Position numbers and translations under genes: made by a program. 7,432 nt of DNA from Actinomycetota bacterium (GTDB taxonomy: Bacteria > Actinomycetota > Acidimicrobiia > Acidimicrobiales > Poriferisodalaceae): NCBI GenBank assembly GCA_013151655.1, contig JAADHX010000234.1:1-7432 (forward strand), in the 5' to 3' direction. Each line of letters opens with the position of its first letter. Position 1 is the stretch's first letter. The notes beneath the pieces are model-generated. The model was not told the DNA's origin and searched no databases. It was given only the letters and a program-made list of their open reading frames with translations. Shown piece after piece: positions 1 to 5,948 of the stretch.

Positions 1-552
1 AAAGCCGAACACACCCCCATCAGCCGCGACCAGCCAGTACCCGACCCCATCCGGGTCTGGAGTCAAACCAACAATCGGCGCGTTGAGAACAACACCAGGC
101 AGGACCTGAGGAATCGACCCAGCAAACGCAGCATCACCAAACGAGAAGATTCCGCCATCGGCCCCGACGAGGTAATAACCGTTGCCGGCCGGCGTGCCCG
201 CAACAGCAATCACGTCACCAGCCAGGGTGAATGCAGCTAGATCGCCGTGATGCACAGCATCACCAAACCCGAACACCCGACCCAAATTCGTAATCAACCA
301 ATAGCCATTGCCCGACGGAGTCGCAGCCATCGTGGCGGCACGCTCACCCGCACCGAAATCGGCCTGGGACAACCGGCCGAAATCTAAGGCATCACCGAAG
401 GAGTGAATGTTGCCAGACGCCTCGAGAATCCAATAGCCATCGCCTGATGGATGCAAAACAATCGCCACAACCTCAACCGCCGCAGCATCACCAACACTAT
501 CCAACTCACCAAACGCATAAACAGAACCACGAGAAGTCGACACCACATACCC
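1..552 (-). repeat. Five GYWLV/GVFxFGDA-type protein repeats of 38-46 residues
   Basis: The repeat core appears as GYVVSTSRGSVYAFGE, GYWILEASGNIHSFGDA, GYWLITNLGRVFGFGDA, GYYLVGADGGIFSFGDA and GYWLVAADGGVFGF. The Gly codons that open the cores lie at 550-552, 436-438, 304-306, 178-180 and 40-42. The spacing is therefore 38, 44, 42 and 46 residues. Between cores lies a segment such as IVGLTPDPDGV or VIAVAGTPAGN. The first unit is the most degenerate. The pattern suggests a beta-propeller-like or other all-beta repeat fold (inference). The array continues past the left edge. Confidence 0.88.
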
Positions 553-1428
553 CTCAGGTGGATCTGCGACTACGGGAACAGGGGCCGACGTCGTTGGAAC
601 CGAGCTCGTGGAGGTCGTCGCGGCCACAGTGACAGGAACCGCAGCCGTTGACGTCGACGTTGTCGAAGTCGTGGTCGACCCCGGTGAAGGAGCCAGGGTT
701 GTGGTCGAAGACGTCGTTGTAGTGGTCGTTGTTGTAGACCCCGTCGCCGGAGTTGAGGTCGTAGTCGGTTGGGTGGTGGAGGTCGTCGACGTAGACGTCG
801 TTGTAGTGGTCGTCACAGGTGTACACACCGCCGGAAGCGCACCGCCAATCTTTGCGTCAAGGGCAAAGCCGGGTCCCGGGAGCTTCAGGTAAGACATCAC
901 GCCCTTGTCGTCGCCGACGGTGAACTCGACCAGGTACCTGCCGTAGTCAGATTGGAAGGACACAGTTCCTGGAAGATCCTGCGGGGTAGTGATCATGAAG
1001 AAGTGGGGGAAGATGTCTCCAGCCGTGTCCCGTACTTCGAACGGGGCCGGACATCCATCAAGTGGCGAAACGTCAACCTGTTGCAGCCCGGGGTTGAAGC
1101 CGGACCCAAAGAGCAACGGCGGATCCATGATCAGTCCATCCCCGCCTGGCCCAAAGAAGAGCTCCAAGGTCGAGCCGAGCGGACCGGTGACGATAAGTTG
1201 ATCGCCCCACGGACCTCTGGTGCGGCGCACAGAGCAGTCGAATTCCAATGTGCACGTTACTGGCGAACCGCCATATGGAGCGAGGCTGGGATGGTCACCC
1301 GAGTTGGGGGCGAGAGATCGGTGTGTATCAAAAATGAAGATTCGCCCCAACGACTGAATCTCGTAGTCCAGACCGGTCCAGTCGCCGATGACCCGCCCGG
1401 GCTGTTGCAGCAGATTCGTACCCGCACC
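1..1428 (-). CDS. In-frame continuation: unknown domain, Thr-rich linker and GYWLV-type repeats (partial, runs off the left edge)
   Basis: This frame is stop-free from base 1428 to base 1 and is in the same phase as the upstream 339-codon frame, separated only by TAG at 1429-1431. The reading starts GAGTNLLQQPGRVIGDW. It contains an uncharacterised domain of about 200 residues with Cys residues, including TCTLEFDC and DGCPAPF. A Thr/Ser linker (about 560-816) follows, then repeats of the GYWLVAADGGVFGF type (1-552). No independent start is convincing. In-frame candidates are TTG at 1350, GTG at 1230 and ATG at 1128. None has a strong Shine-Dalgarno sequence or a signal peptide, and ATG 1128 falls inside the folded domain. 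This favours one broken (or read-through) gene of at least 816 codons over two genes. Repeats of this type are frequent in exported actinobacterial proteins; their molecular role is not established. The C-terminus lies outside the window. Confidence 0.75.
560..816 (-). other. Thr/Ser-rich low-complexity linker
   Basis: About 85 codons are dominated by Thr (ACG, ACC, ACA, ACT) and Ser with scattered Pro, Ala and Val, for example TTTTTTSTSTTSTTQPTTT. The linker joins the Cys-containing domain to the repeat array and is probably an extended, possibly glycosylated surface spacer (inference). The simple ACG/ACC-type codon repetition also creates Val-rich frames on the opposite strand, which are not genes. 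Confidence 0.8.
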
Positions 1429-1431
1429 CTA
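1429..1431 (-). other. In-frame amber codon splitting one long frame
   Basis: On the minus strand the reading is GGC GAA CCA GGA TAG GGT GCG GGT ACG. Chunking bases 1-1428 in this phase shows no other stop, and 1432-2448 is open to its ATG. The TAG is therefore the only stop in 816 codons. A single change from CAG, TGG, GAG, AAG, TAC or TAT would restore continuity. A true nonsense mutation, natural read-through and a base-calling error cannot be told apart from this window. Confidence 0.85.
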
Positions 1432-2448
1432 TCCTGGTTCGCCGTATACAAAGAACGAAACTGGTTCGGCTTCGGTTGGCTCGACACGGTTGAGCGTGGC
1501 CGGTATCCAGCGGCCCGCTGGCAGCTCTATCTCGATTGTCGGGTGACGCTCGCCGCTAGCCCACTCGAGACCTCGTAGACCCCCCGGCTCGGGACCACCC
1601 ACGGCAAGTCCCGGACGATTCGCAGGTGGATAAGCGAGCACCCTTGTTCGGATTCGCGGCCCCGACAGATAGAACGCTCCATCGGCGTCAGTGAGTACCC
1701 ACGCCTCCTCGTCAACGTCGGGGACCCCCGAAGATAGGGGGGCAACCACCAGCGCTCCCTCGACTGGATTGCCATCGGGATCGAGAACAACACCCCGAAC
1801 GCTCGGAACATCGGGAACCATGAGCGGCTCCAGCATGCTCACGACCTCGCCGGACTCTACGACGGGCAAGTCATATAGCTGAAAGCTTGACTGGTCGAAT
1901 ATGACCATCACGCTTTCAACTGGAGCCGGGAACACATCAATCTCGAACCATCCCTCGACTGCGACTAGGGGATCTCCGATTTGGCCAATCAGGCGCGTAT
2001 AGGCCCAGGCGTTGACGTGAGTTAAGCGCTCGCCTGTCACTTCAGTAACGGCCTTGAACCGCACTGTTCCAGGCGGCAGCATCTCTACCCGAACAAACGT
2101 CTCCTGGTCCTCGAACACCTCGGCAAGAACAGTGCTACCCGGGTGTCCAACCCGTCCGGGTGTATTGCCGTATCTACCAAAGCTGACGTAGTAAGTGCGT
2201 TCTCCTACTGCAACGTCGGTGAGGAGGTATGGGTCAGCGCCGGAAGCCAATAGCAGACCCATGTCATTCTCAACGCTGGCCTCAAGGGGTTCGCCCGTTA
2301 CCGCATCGACTATTTCGAAGCGGACCGATCCGGTGGGTACCTCTTCGGCGCCGCTGGGAAGAGCTAGAAACAACCAGCCGAGGACCGAAAGAACAACCAC
2401 GATAAGTGGTGTAGCGAGCGAGATTCGAGCACTGTGTGTGACCACCAT
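1429..2448 (-). CDS. Secreted protein with carboxypeptidase-regulatory-like domain; probable N-terminal part of an amber-interrupted protein
   Basis: A 339-codon frame ending in TAG. Residues 1-35 form a typical Sec signal peptide: a short n-region with His and Arg, a hydrophobic core LIVVVLSVLGWLFLAL, then PSGA before EE. The mature part holds two related segments, GSVRFEIVDAVTGEPL (about 40-55) and GTVRFKAVTEVTGERL (about 127-142), suggesting duplicated beta-sandwich units. A CarboxypepD_reg-like domain follows at about 217-262 (VRGVVLDPDGNPVEGALVV, then TDADGAFYL). Such domains usually occur in exported or cell-surface proteins. AAGGA lies only one base before the ATG, so the adjacent GTG (codon 2) may be the real start. 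The same phase stays open after the TAG through to base 1, so this is probably the first half of a larger protein. No enzymatic motif is visible and the function is unknown. Confidence 0.8.
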   Translation of the reverse strand: MVVTHSARISLATPLIVVVLSVLGWLFLALPSGAEEVPTGSVRFEIVDAVTGEPLEASVENDMGLLLASGADPYLLTDVAVGERTYYVSFGRYGNTPGRVGHPGSTVLAEVFEDQETFVRVEMLPPGTVRFKAVTEVTGERLTHVNAWAYTRLIGQIGDPLVAVEGWFEIDVFPAPVESVMVIFDQSSFQLYDLPVVESGEVVSMLEPLMVPDVPSVRGVVLDPDGNPVEGALVVAPLSSGVPDVDEEAWVLTDADGAFYLSGPRIRTRVLAYPPANRPGLAVGGPEPGGLRGLEWASGERHPTIEIELPAGRWIPATLNRVEPTEAEPVSFFVYGEPG

Positions 2449-2635
2449 TTCCTTGAAGATAGGATCTAGTTACGGCATTCGCAAGGGCAATGGCAAACTT
2501 GTCATGCAGATAGATGGAACACTGCTTGCCGCGAGGTGGCCCACGGTATTGGGTTCAGCCACGGCACGGCGGGTAACAATTGCATAGACGACGGTGGTAC
2601 AGGCGCCATCGATGAGTACACGATTGGCAAGATCA
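2449..2635. promoter_or_regulatory. Divergent intergenic region
   Basis: This stretch separates the minus-strand secreted-protein gene (start 2448) from the plus-strand lipoprotein gene, whose start is at 2594, 2612 or 2636, so it must hold the promoters for both. No -35/-10 pair stands out, and I see no clear operator, tRNA or additional coding region. Confidence 0.4.
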
Positions 2636-3241
2636 ATGCCCAGCACTGATAGCAGGACATTGTCAGGCAAGCTCGTAGCTCTGCTCATCACCATGGGCAT
2701 CGTTGCCACAGCTTGCAGTAACGGAATTCCGGTAAGCAACCTTGAGGCATTCGAGGGTCCAATCGATTCGGTCGAGGAGCTCGCGGCAGGCACCGACGCC
2801 GTCATACACGGCCGGCTCGTTGCTGCCGGAGATCACGTTCGCTATACCGACGGCCTCGAGGGGGAGGCCACCGAAGGTTTCGCCAACGAGTTTGTTGCGC
2901 TCGTGTTTGAAGTGATCTCAGTAGAATCAGGATCTATCGGCGGTGCCAAGCAGGTAACCGTCGAATGGCTTGCTTACGAGGTCGACTCCAGGGATCATGA
3001 ACGCAAGACTGAGGTCCACATCAACGGAATCGATTTTCTCGATAGGGTCGGCGACGAATTCCTTGTTCCAATCGTGTTCAGTAGCGAGCTCGATGGCTAT
3101 CGAGTCTTCTCTACACGGGCGCTCGCGTCTGTCGACGAACAAGGCAGGCTCACCGGCTTGGCAGACTCATATCGCCTCGACCAGCTTGAACTCTTCAACG
3201 TGACAGATATCGGCCGCGAGGCTGCCTTGCGCGGCGACTGA
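2636..3241 (+). CDS. Small lipoprotein of unknown function
   Basis: With the ATG at 2636 the product is 201 residues. The N-terminus is MPSTDSRTLSGK, followed by a hydrophobic stretch LVALLITMGIVATA and Cys27 (ATAC lipobox, then SNG). This predicts a lipid-anchored protein exposed outside the membrane. The body starts with IDSVEELAAGTDAVIHGRLV and continues with alternating beta-type segments (FVALVFEVISVESG, KQVTVEWLAYEV, GDEFLVPIVF). This resembles small uncharacterised exported domains built on 'SLEELV..SD.VV.GRV' (impression from memory, not a database result). No catalytic motif is seen. The frame also offers ATG 2612 and GTG 2594. None of the three has a clear Shine-Dalgarno sequence, and 2636 was chosen because it gives the most typical lipoprotein signal length. 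The gene is divergent from the repeat-protein gene and may be functionally unrelated to metY. Confidence 0.7.
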   Translation: MPSTDSRTLSGKLVALLITMGIVATACSNGIPVSNLEAFEGPIDSVEELAAGTDAVIHGRLVAAGDHVRYTDGLEGEATEGFANEFVALVFEVISVESGSIGGAKQVTVEWLAYEVDSRDHERKTEVHINGIDFLDRVGDEFLVPIVFSSELDGYRVFSTRALASVDEQGRLTGLADSYRLDQLELFNVTDIGREAALRGD

Positions 3242-3303
3242 TCGCTGCTCGTTCGCCCTCCGGCAGATTCGAATGGTGTCATGTTGAGTGTGCTGACGGG
3301 ACC

Positions 3304-3325
3304 GGGTTCGAATCCCCCTCCGCCA
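3304..3325 (+). pseudogene. tRNA 3'-end-like fragment (T-arm plus CCTCCGCCA)
   Basis: GGGTTCGAATCCC followed by CCTCCGCCA matches the T-loop consensus and the CCA-ending acceptor strand of a tRNA, most like a tRNA-Ser 3' end. A five-T run follows at 3328-3332, as often seen after tRNA genes. It is not a complete tRNA. About four bases are missing between T-arm and acceptor strand, so only three T-stem pairs form. No matching 5' acceptor (GGAGG), D-arm or anticodon arm is found in the 60 or so bases upstream. It is either a degraded tRNA remnant, such as an old attachment site, or chance similarity. Confidence 0.45.
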
Positions 3326-3337
3326 AGTTTTTCTGTA

Positions 3338-3389
3338 CGAAGCTGTGCCTAAAAGCGCGGTCCCAACCGCGTTTCTAGGCACAGGTTCG
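3338..3389 (+). repeat. 52-bp imperfect palindrome, copy 1 (upstream of metY)
   Basis: Left arm 3338-3360 and right arm 3367-3389 fold around a six-base loop (TCCCAA). The pairing cores are CTGTGCCTA against TAGGCACAG and CGCGG against CCGCG; only a few positions do not pair (for example one A-C), and there is one G-T wobble. It aligns without gaps to copy 2 at 4831-4882, with 44 of 52 positions identical. The 17 bases TTCTAGGCACAGGTTCG of the right arm are the same in both. There is no long U-tract after it, so a classical intrinsic terminator is not obvious, although the hairpin could end transcription of the lipoprotein gene. Confidence 0.85.
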
Positions 3390-3439
3390 ATGGTTTTGGT
3401 GTGCGGCAGTGACGATCTCCACCTCGAATTGCTAGTCGG

Positions 3440-3497
3440 TTGCAAACCCGACCTGATTAGTCAAGAATAGCGCTTCCTTATAACTAGACACGTGGAG
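3440..3497 (+). promoter_or_regulatory. Possible metY promoter and ribosome binding site
   Basis: TTGCAA at 3440-3445, a 17-base spacer and AAGAAT at 3463-3468 form a plausible sigma-70-type promoter, with four of six matches in each box. An alternative -10 is TATAAC at 3479-3484, which would give a very short leader and has only a poor -35. The ribosome binding site GGAG at 3494-3497 is five bases before the metY ATG and is clear. No SAM riboswitch or other recognisable methionine-responsive leader is seen between the palindrome and the gene. Confidence 0.35.
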
Positions 3498-3502
3498 CAA
3501 CC

Positions 3503-4807
3503 ATGACACAGGGATTCGAAACCCGTCAGATACACGCAGGGCAAACGCCCGATTCGGAAACCGGCGCTCGCGCCGTGCCGATCTACCAGACGACCAGTTT
3601 TGTGTTTCGAGACACCGAACACGCCGCGAATCTGTTCGCGCTGTCTGAGATGGGCAACATCTATACCCGGATAATGAACCCGACACAGGGTGTACTTGAG
3701 GCTCGCCTGTCGGCCCTCGAAGGTGGAACCGAAACCGCGGTCGGAATTCCGGGCGCACTCGCGGTGGCCTCAGGGCAAGCCGCCGAGGTCTTGACCATCC
3801 TTAACCTTGCCGAGAGCGGAGACCATCTTGTAGCAGCTTCGGCTCTGTACGGCGGCACCTACAACCTGTTGCACTACACGCTGCCAAAGATGGGCATCGA
3901 GGTGACCTTCATCGAGGACGAAGATGATCTCGATGCTTGGCGGAACGCAGCCAAACCGAACACGAAGCTCTTCTATGGCGAGACCGTAAGCAACCCCAAG
4001 AACAGTTGTTTCGATATCGAGGGTGTCGCGGCCGTAGCCCACGACATCGGTGTTCCGCTGGTGCTAGATAACACGGTGCCGTCGCCGTATCTCATCAACC
4101 CCCTCAAGTGGGGAGCCGACATTGTGGTGCATTCGATGACGAAGTTCATCGGTGGTCACGGTACTTCGATCGGCGGTGTGATCGTCGACGGCGGCAGCTT
4201 CGATTTCGGCGCCAATGACCGCTTCCCGAACTTGACCGAGCCCGATCCCAGCTATCACGGTATGGCCTATTGGCCAGCACTTGGCCACGGCGCGTTCATC
4301 ATCAAGGCGCGAGTCCAACTGTTACGCGACCTTGGGGCGGCAGTGTCGCCGACGAACTCGTTCAACTTCTTGCAAGGTCTTGAGACTCTCAGTTTGCGCA
4401 TGGAGCGGCATTGCCAGAATGCCCAGGTCGTTGCCGAGTATCTCGATCAACACGACCAAGTCGAATCGGTGCAGTTCGGCGGCCTGGAATCCAGCCCTTG
4501 GCACGATCGCATGAACAAGTACAGCGAAGGGCGAGGATTTTGCTCGGTGCCGGCGTTTGTGATCAAAGGAGGCAAAGAGAAGGGCGAGAACTTCGTCAAC
4601 GGCGTCGAACTACATAGCCACGTTGCCAACATCGGCGACGTTCGCAGCCTGATCATTCACCCTGCATCGACGACTCATAGCCAGCTGAGCGAGGCCGAAC
4701 AGGAGACCACCGGCGTACTTCCAGGGCTCGTCCGGCTATCTGTCGGGCTTGAGACGATCGACGACATCATCGATGACCTCGACAAGGGCTTCGCCGCCGC
4801 TCTCTAG
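3503..4807 (+). CDS. metY: O-acetylhomoserine sulfhydrylase (O-acetylhomoserine aminocarboxypropyltransferase)
   Basis: This cytosolic PLP enzyme converts O-acetylhomoserine plus sulfide to homocysteine and acetate, the direct sulfhydrylation route to methionine. The 434-residue length is usual for the family. It opens with FETRQIHAG and VPIYQTTSFVF. YTRIMNPT at 54-61 supplies the Tyr and Arg that contact the PLP phosphate. ALAVASGQAA lies at 85-94, LYGGTYNL at 115-122 and VLDNT at 187-191, with Asp189 contacting the PLP ring. VVHSMTKFIGGHG at 208-220 gives the Schiff-base lysine Lys214. The C-terminal part has NIGDVRSLIIHPASTTH and ends with VRLSVGLE, all family-typical. The start has GGAG five bases upstream. 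The segment TETAVGIPG (76-84) lengthens the region before the ASGQ motif. The gene stands between two copies of a 52-bp palindrome and has no metX partner in the window. Other Cys/Met-metabolism PLP enzymes are less likely given the length and motifs. Confidence 0.95.
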   Translation: MTQGFETRQIHAGQTPDSETGARAVPIYQTTSFVFRDTEHAANLFALSEMGNIYTRIMNPTQGVLEARLSALEGGTETAVGIPGALAVASGQAAEVLTILNLAESGDHLVAASALYGGTYNLLHYTLPKMGIEVTFIEDEDDLDAWRNAAKPNTKLFYGETVSNPKNSCFDIEGVAAVAHDIGVPLVLDNTVPSPYLINPLKWGADIVVHSMTKFIGGHGTSIGGVIVDGGSFDFGANDRFPNLTEPDPSYHGMAYWPALGHGAFIIKARVQLLRDLGAAVSPTNSFNFLQGLETLSLRMERHCQNAQVVAEYLDQHDQVESVQFGGLESSPWHDRMNKYSEGRGFCSVPAFVIKGGKEKGENFVNGVELHSHVANIGDVRSLIIHPASTTHSQLSEAEQETTGVLPGLVRLSVGLETIDDIIDDLDKGFAAAL

Positions 4808-4830
4808 ACCCGCCAAGGACTTCAAACCCC

Positions 4831-4882
4831 CGAACCTGTGCCCAAAATCGCGGTCGACACCGCAGTTCTAGGCACAGGTTCG
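4831..4882 (+). repeat. 52-bp imperfect palindrome, copy 2 (downstream of metY)
   Basis: Arms 4831-4854 and 4859-4882 pair at 20 of 24 positions, plus one G-T wobble, around the loop CGAC. The outer 12 pairs, CGAACCTGTGCC against GGCACAGGTTCG, are perfect. Orientation and length are the same as copy 1. It begins 23 bases after the metY TAG, a position where it could act as an RNA hairpin terminator or mRNA-stabilising element, although no U-run follows. The octamer CCGCCAAG precedes both copies, 10 bases upstream of copy 1 and 13 bases upstream of copy 2, so the repeated unit may be longer than 52 bp. Confidence 0.88.
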
Positions 4883-4945
4883 AGAGGGCTGCGGCGACCG
4901 CGAGGTGGTCGTGCTGACGTGGTGGCGCCGCGTAGAGTCGGGGCG

Positions 4946-5914
4946 GTGATTCCTGTCGTCGACCTACGCGCCGAAACAGCCGGGACCGACTTCGACCGCG
5001 CCCTTCGGCAGCTGGGTTTCGTCGAACTAATAGGGCACGGGCTCGATCCCGTTGCACTGTCGGGGCTTCGCTCTGCATGTGATTCGTTCTTCGATCTGTC
5101 CGGCGCCGCGAAGATGACCTACGTCGAACCCGACCCACTGGCCAATCGTGGTTTTAGATCGAAGGGCAGCGAAGCACTCGCCTTCAGCCTTGGTGATTCG
5201 ACACCACCCGACTTGTTCGAGAGCTTCAACAGCGGACCCGACGACCGGGTCACCGAGGGCATCGAACTCATCCGCCAGACCCCATGGCCCGACGACACCG
5301 TGCCGTCATTTCGCCCTGCCGCCATTGCCTACCTAGCAGAAATGGCGCGAATTTCCAGCGAGATCGACGACATTGTCGGCAGCTGCATCGGTATCGCCGA
5401 TCTGGCTGATCGATCCCGACTTGGCCCAGACACGATGGCCTGCATCGACTACCGCCCCGGACCAGACGGCTCCGAAGAAACGGAACCCGATCAGCAACGG
5501 ATGGGCGCGCATAGCGACTACACCACGTTCACCGTGCTGCACGCCGATTCCGTAGCGGGCCTACAGATCATCGATGCCAATGGCAGGTGGATCGACGTCG
5601 TGCCAACGCCAGGCTCACTACTGATGAACGTCGGCGATCTGCTCGCCATTTGGACAAACGACGTTTGGCCATCGACGCTTCATCGTGTTGTACCCATTTC
5701 TGGTGGAGCGGCGCCGCGGCGTCGATCCATTGCTTACTTCCACTACCCAGATCTCGCTGTGGTTGCTGAGCCCCTCGACGGCTTCGTCACTGCCAGTCGG
5801 CCGGCGCGATATGACCCAGTCGCGGTCGGCGATCATCTCCGAGGCAAGCTGGCCGCGCCTAAGAATCAAACCGCACCAACGACGGCGTTAACCATCGCCG
5901 ACCGACCTCACTGA
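4946..5914 (+). CDS. 2-oxoglutarate/Fe(II)-dependent oxygenase, isopenicillin N synthase family
   Basis: From GTG 4946 the product has 322 residues and opens with the usual IPVVDL strand of the non-haem dioxygenase N-terminal domain, followed by GFVELIGHGLD (typically GF..I.NHG). The C-terminal jelly-roll carries the iron ligands His189 and Asp191 (GAHSDYTTFTVL) and His246 (TLHRVV). The 2-oxoglutarate-binding Arg259-x-Ser261 lies in RRRSIAYFHYPD, and GLQIIDANGRWIDV and MNVGDLL are also typical. The cytosolic enzyme should couple oxidative decarboxylation of 2-oxoglutarate to oxidation of an unknown substrate. The spacing from His246 to the Arg-x-Ser motif is longer than in isopenicillin N synthase. 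A longer frame back to GTG 4838 would run through palindrome copy 2 and adds no family sequence, so it is rejected. GTG 4919, with GAGGTG 11 bases upstream, is a real alternative. udp follows after 34 bases and is probably in the same transcript. Confidence 0.88.
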   Translation: MIPVVDLRAETAGTDFDRALRQLGFVELIGHGLDPVALSGLRSACDSFFDLSGAAKMTYVEPDPLANRGFRSKGSEALAFSLGDSTPPDLFESFNSGPDDRVTEGIELIRQTPWPDDTVPSFRPAAIAYLAEMARISSEIDDIVGSCIGIADLADRSRLGPDTMACIDYRPGPDGSEETEPDQQRMGAHSDYTTFTVLHADSVAGLQIIDANGRWIDVVPTPGSLLMNVGDLLAIWTNDVWPSTLHRVVPISGGAAPRRRSIAYFHYPDLAVVAEPLDGFVTASRPARYDPVAVGDHLRGKLAAPKNQTAPTTALTIADRPH

Positions 5915-5931
5915 TACGAGCTGGCATCAAC

Positions 5932-5942
5932 ACGGTTACCGT
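5932..5942 (+). promoter_or_regulatory. Small palindrome just before udp
   Basis: ACGGT-T-ACCGT is a perfect five-base inverted repeat six bases upstream of the udp ATG, overlapping the weak ribosome binding region (TAGG). It could be an operator or a small translation-modulating hairpin, but a repeat this short can occur by chance. Confidence 0.2.
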
Positions 5943-5948
5943 TAGGCC

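Noticed and set aside
1..552. CRISPR array or DNA-level tandem repeat
   Set aside because: The recurring GCATCACC-type words come from FGDA codons in protein repeats of unequal length (38-46 residues). There are no identical DNA repeats with unique spacers.
608..892. Plus-strand Val/Asp-rich frame (VVVEVVVD type)
   Set aside because: This is the complement of the Thr-rich linker codons on the minus strand; the low complexity explains it.
769..1578. Long plus-strand open frame of 269 codons
   Set aside because: It is the antisense of the repeat-protein frame, in the same codon phase. Its composition (Arg-rich, no domain) and its run across the other gene's TAG fit a shadow frame. The minus strand has recognisable repeats and domains.
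2470..2805. Minus-strand frame of 111 codons across the divergent intergenic region
   Set aside because: It overlaps the lipoprotein signal sequence on the other strand, shows no recognisable domain, and would fill the only space available for the divergent promoters.
3242..3330. Complete tRNA or tmRNA gene ending at CCGCCA
   Set aside because: No 5' acceptor strand, D-arm or anticodon arm can be folded upstream, and the T-stem is short. Only a 3'-like fragment is supported.
3338..3502. SAM-type riboswitch upstream of metY
   Set aside because: The hairpin there recurs after metY and lacks the conserved S-box core motifs, so it is a repeat element and not a methionine-sensing leader.
4838..4945. 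36-residue N-terminal extension of the oxygenase from GTG 4838
   Set aside because: It would be translated from the second palindrome arm and a GC-rich leader, and the family N-terminus (IPVVDL) begins at 4949. The start at 4946 (or 4919) is more reasonable.
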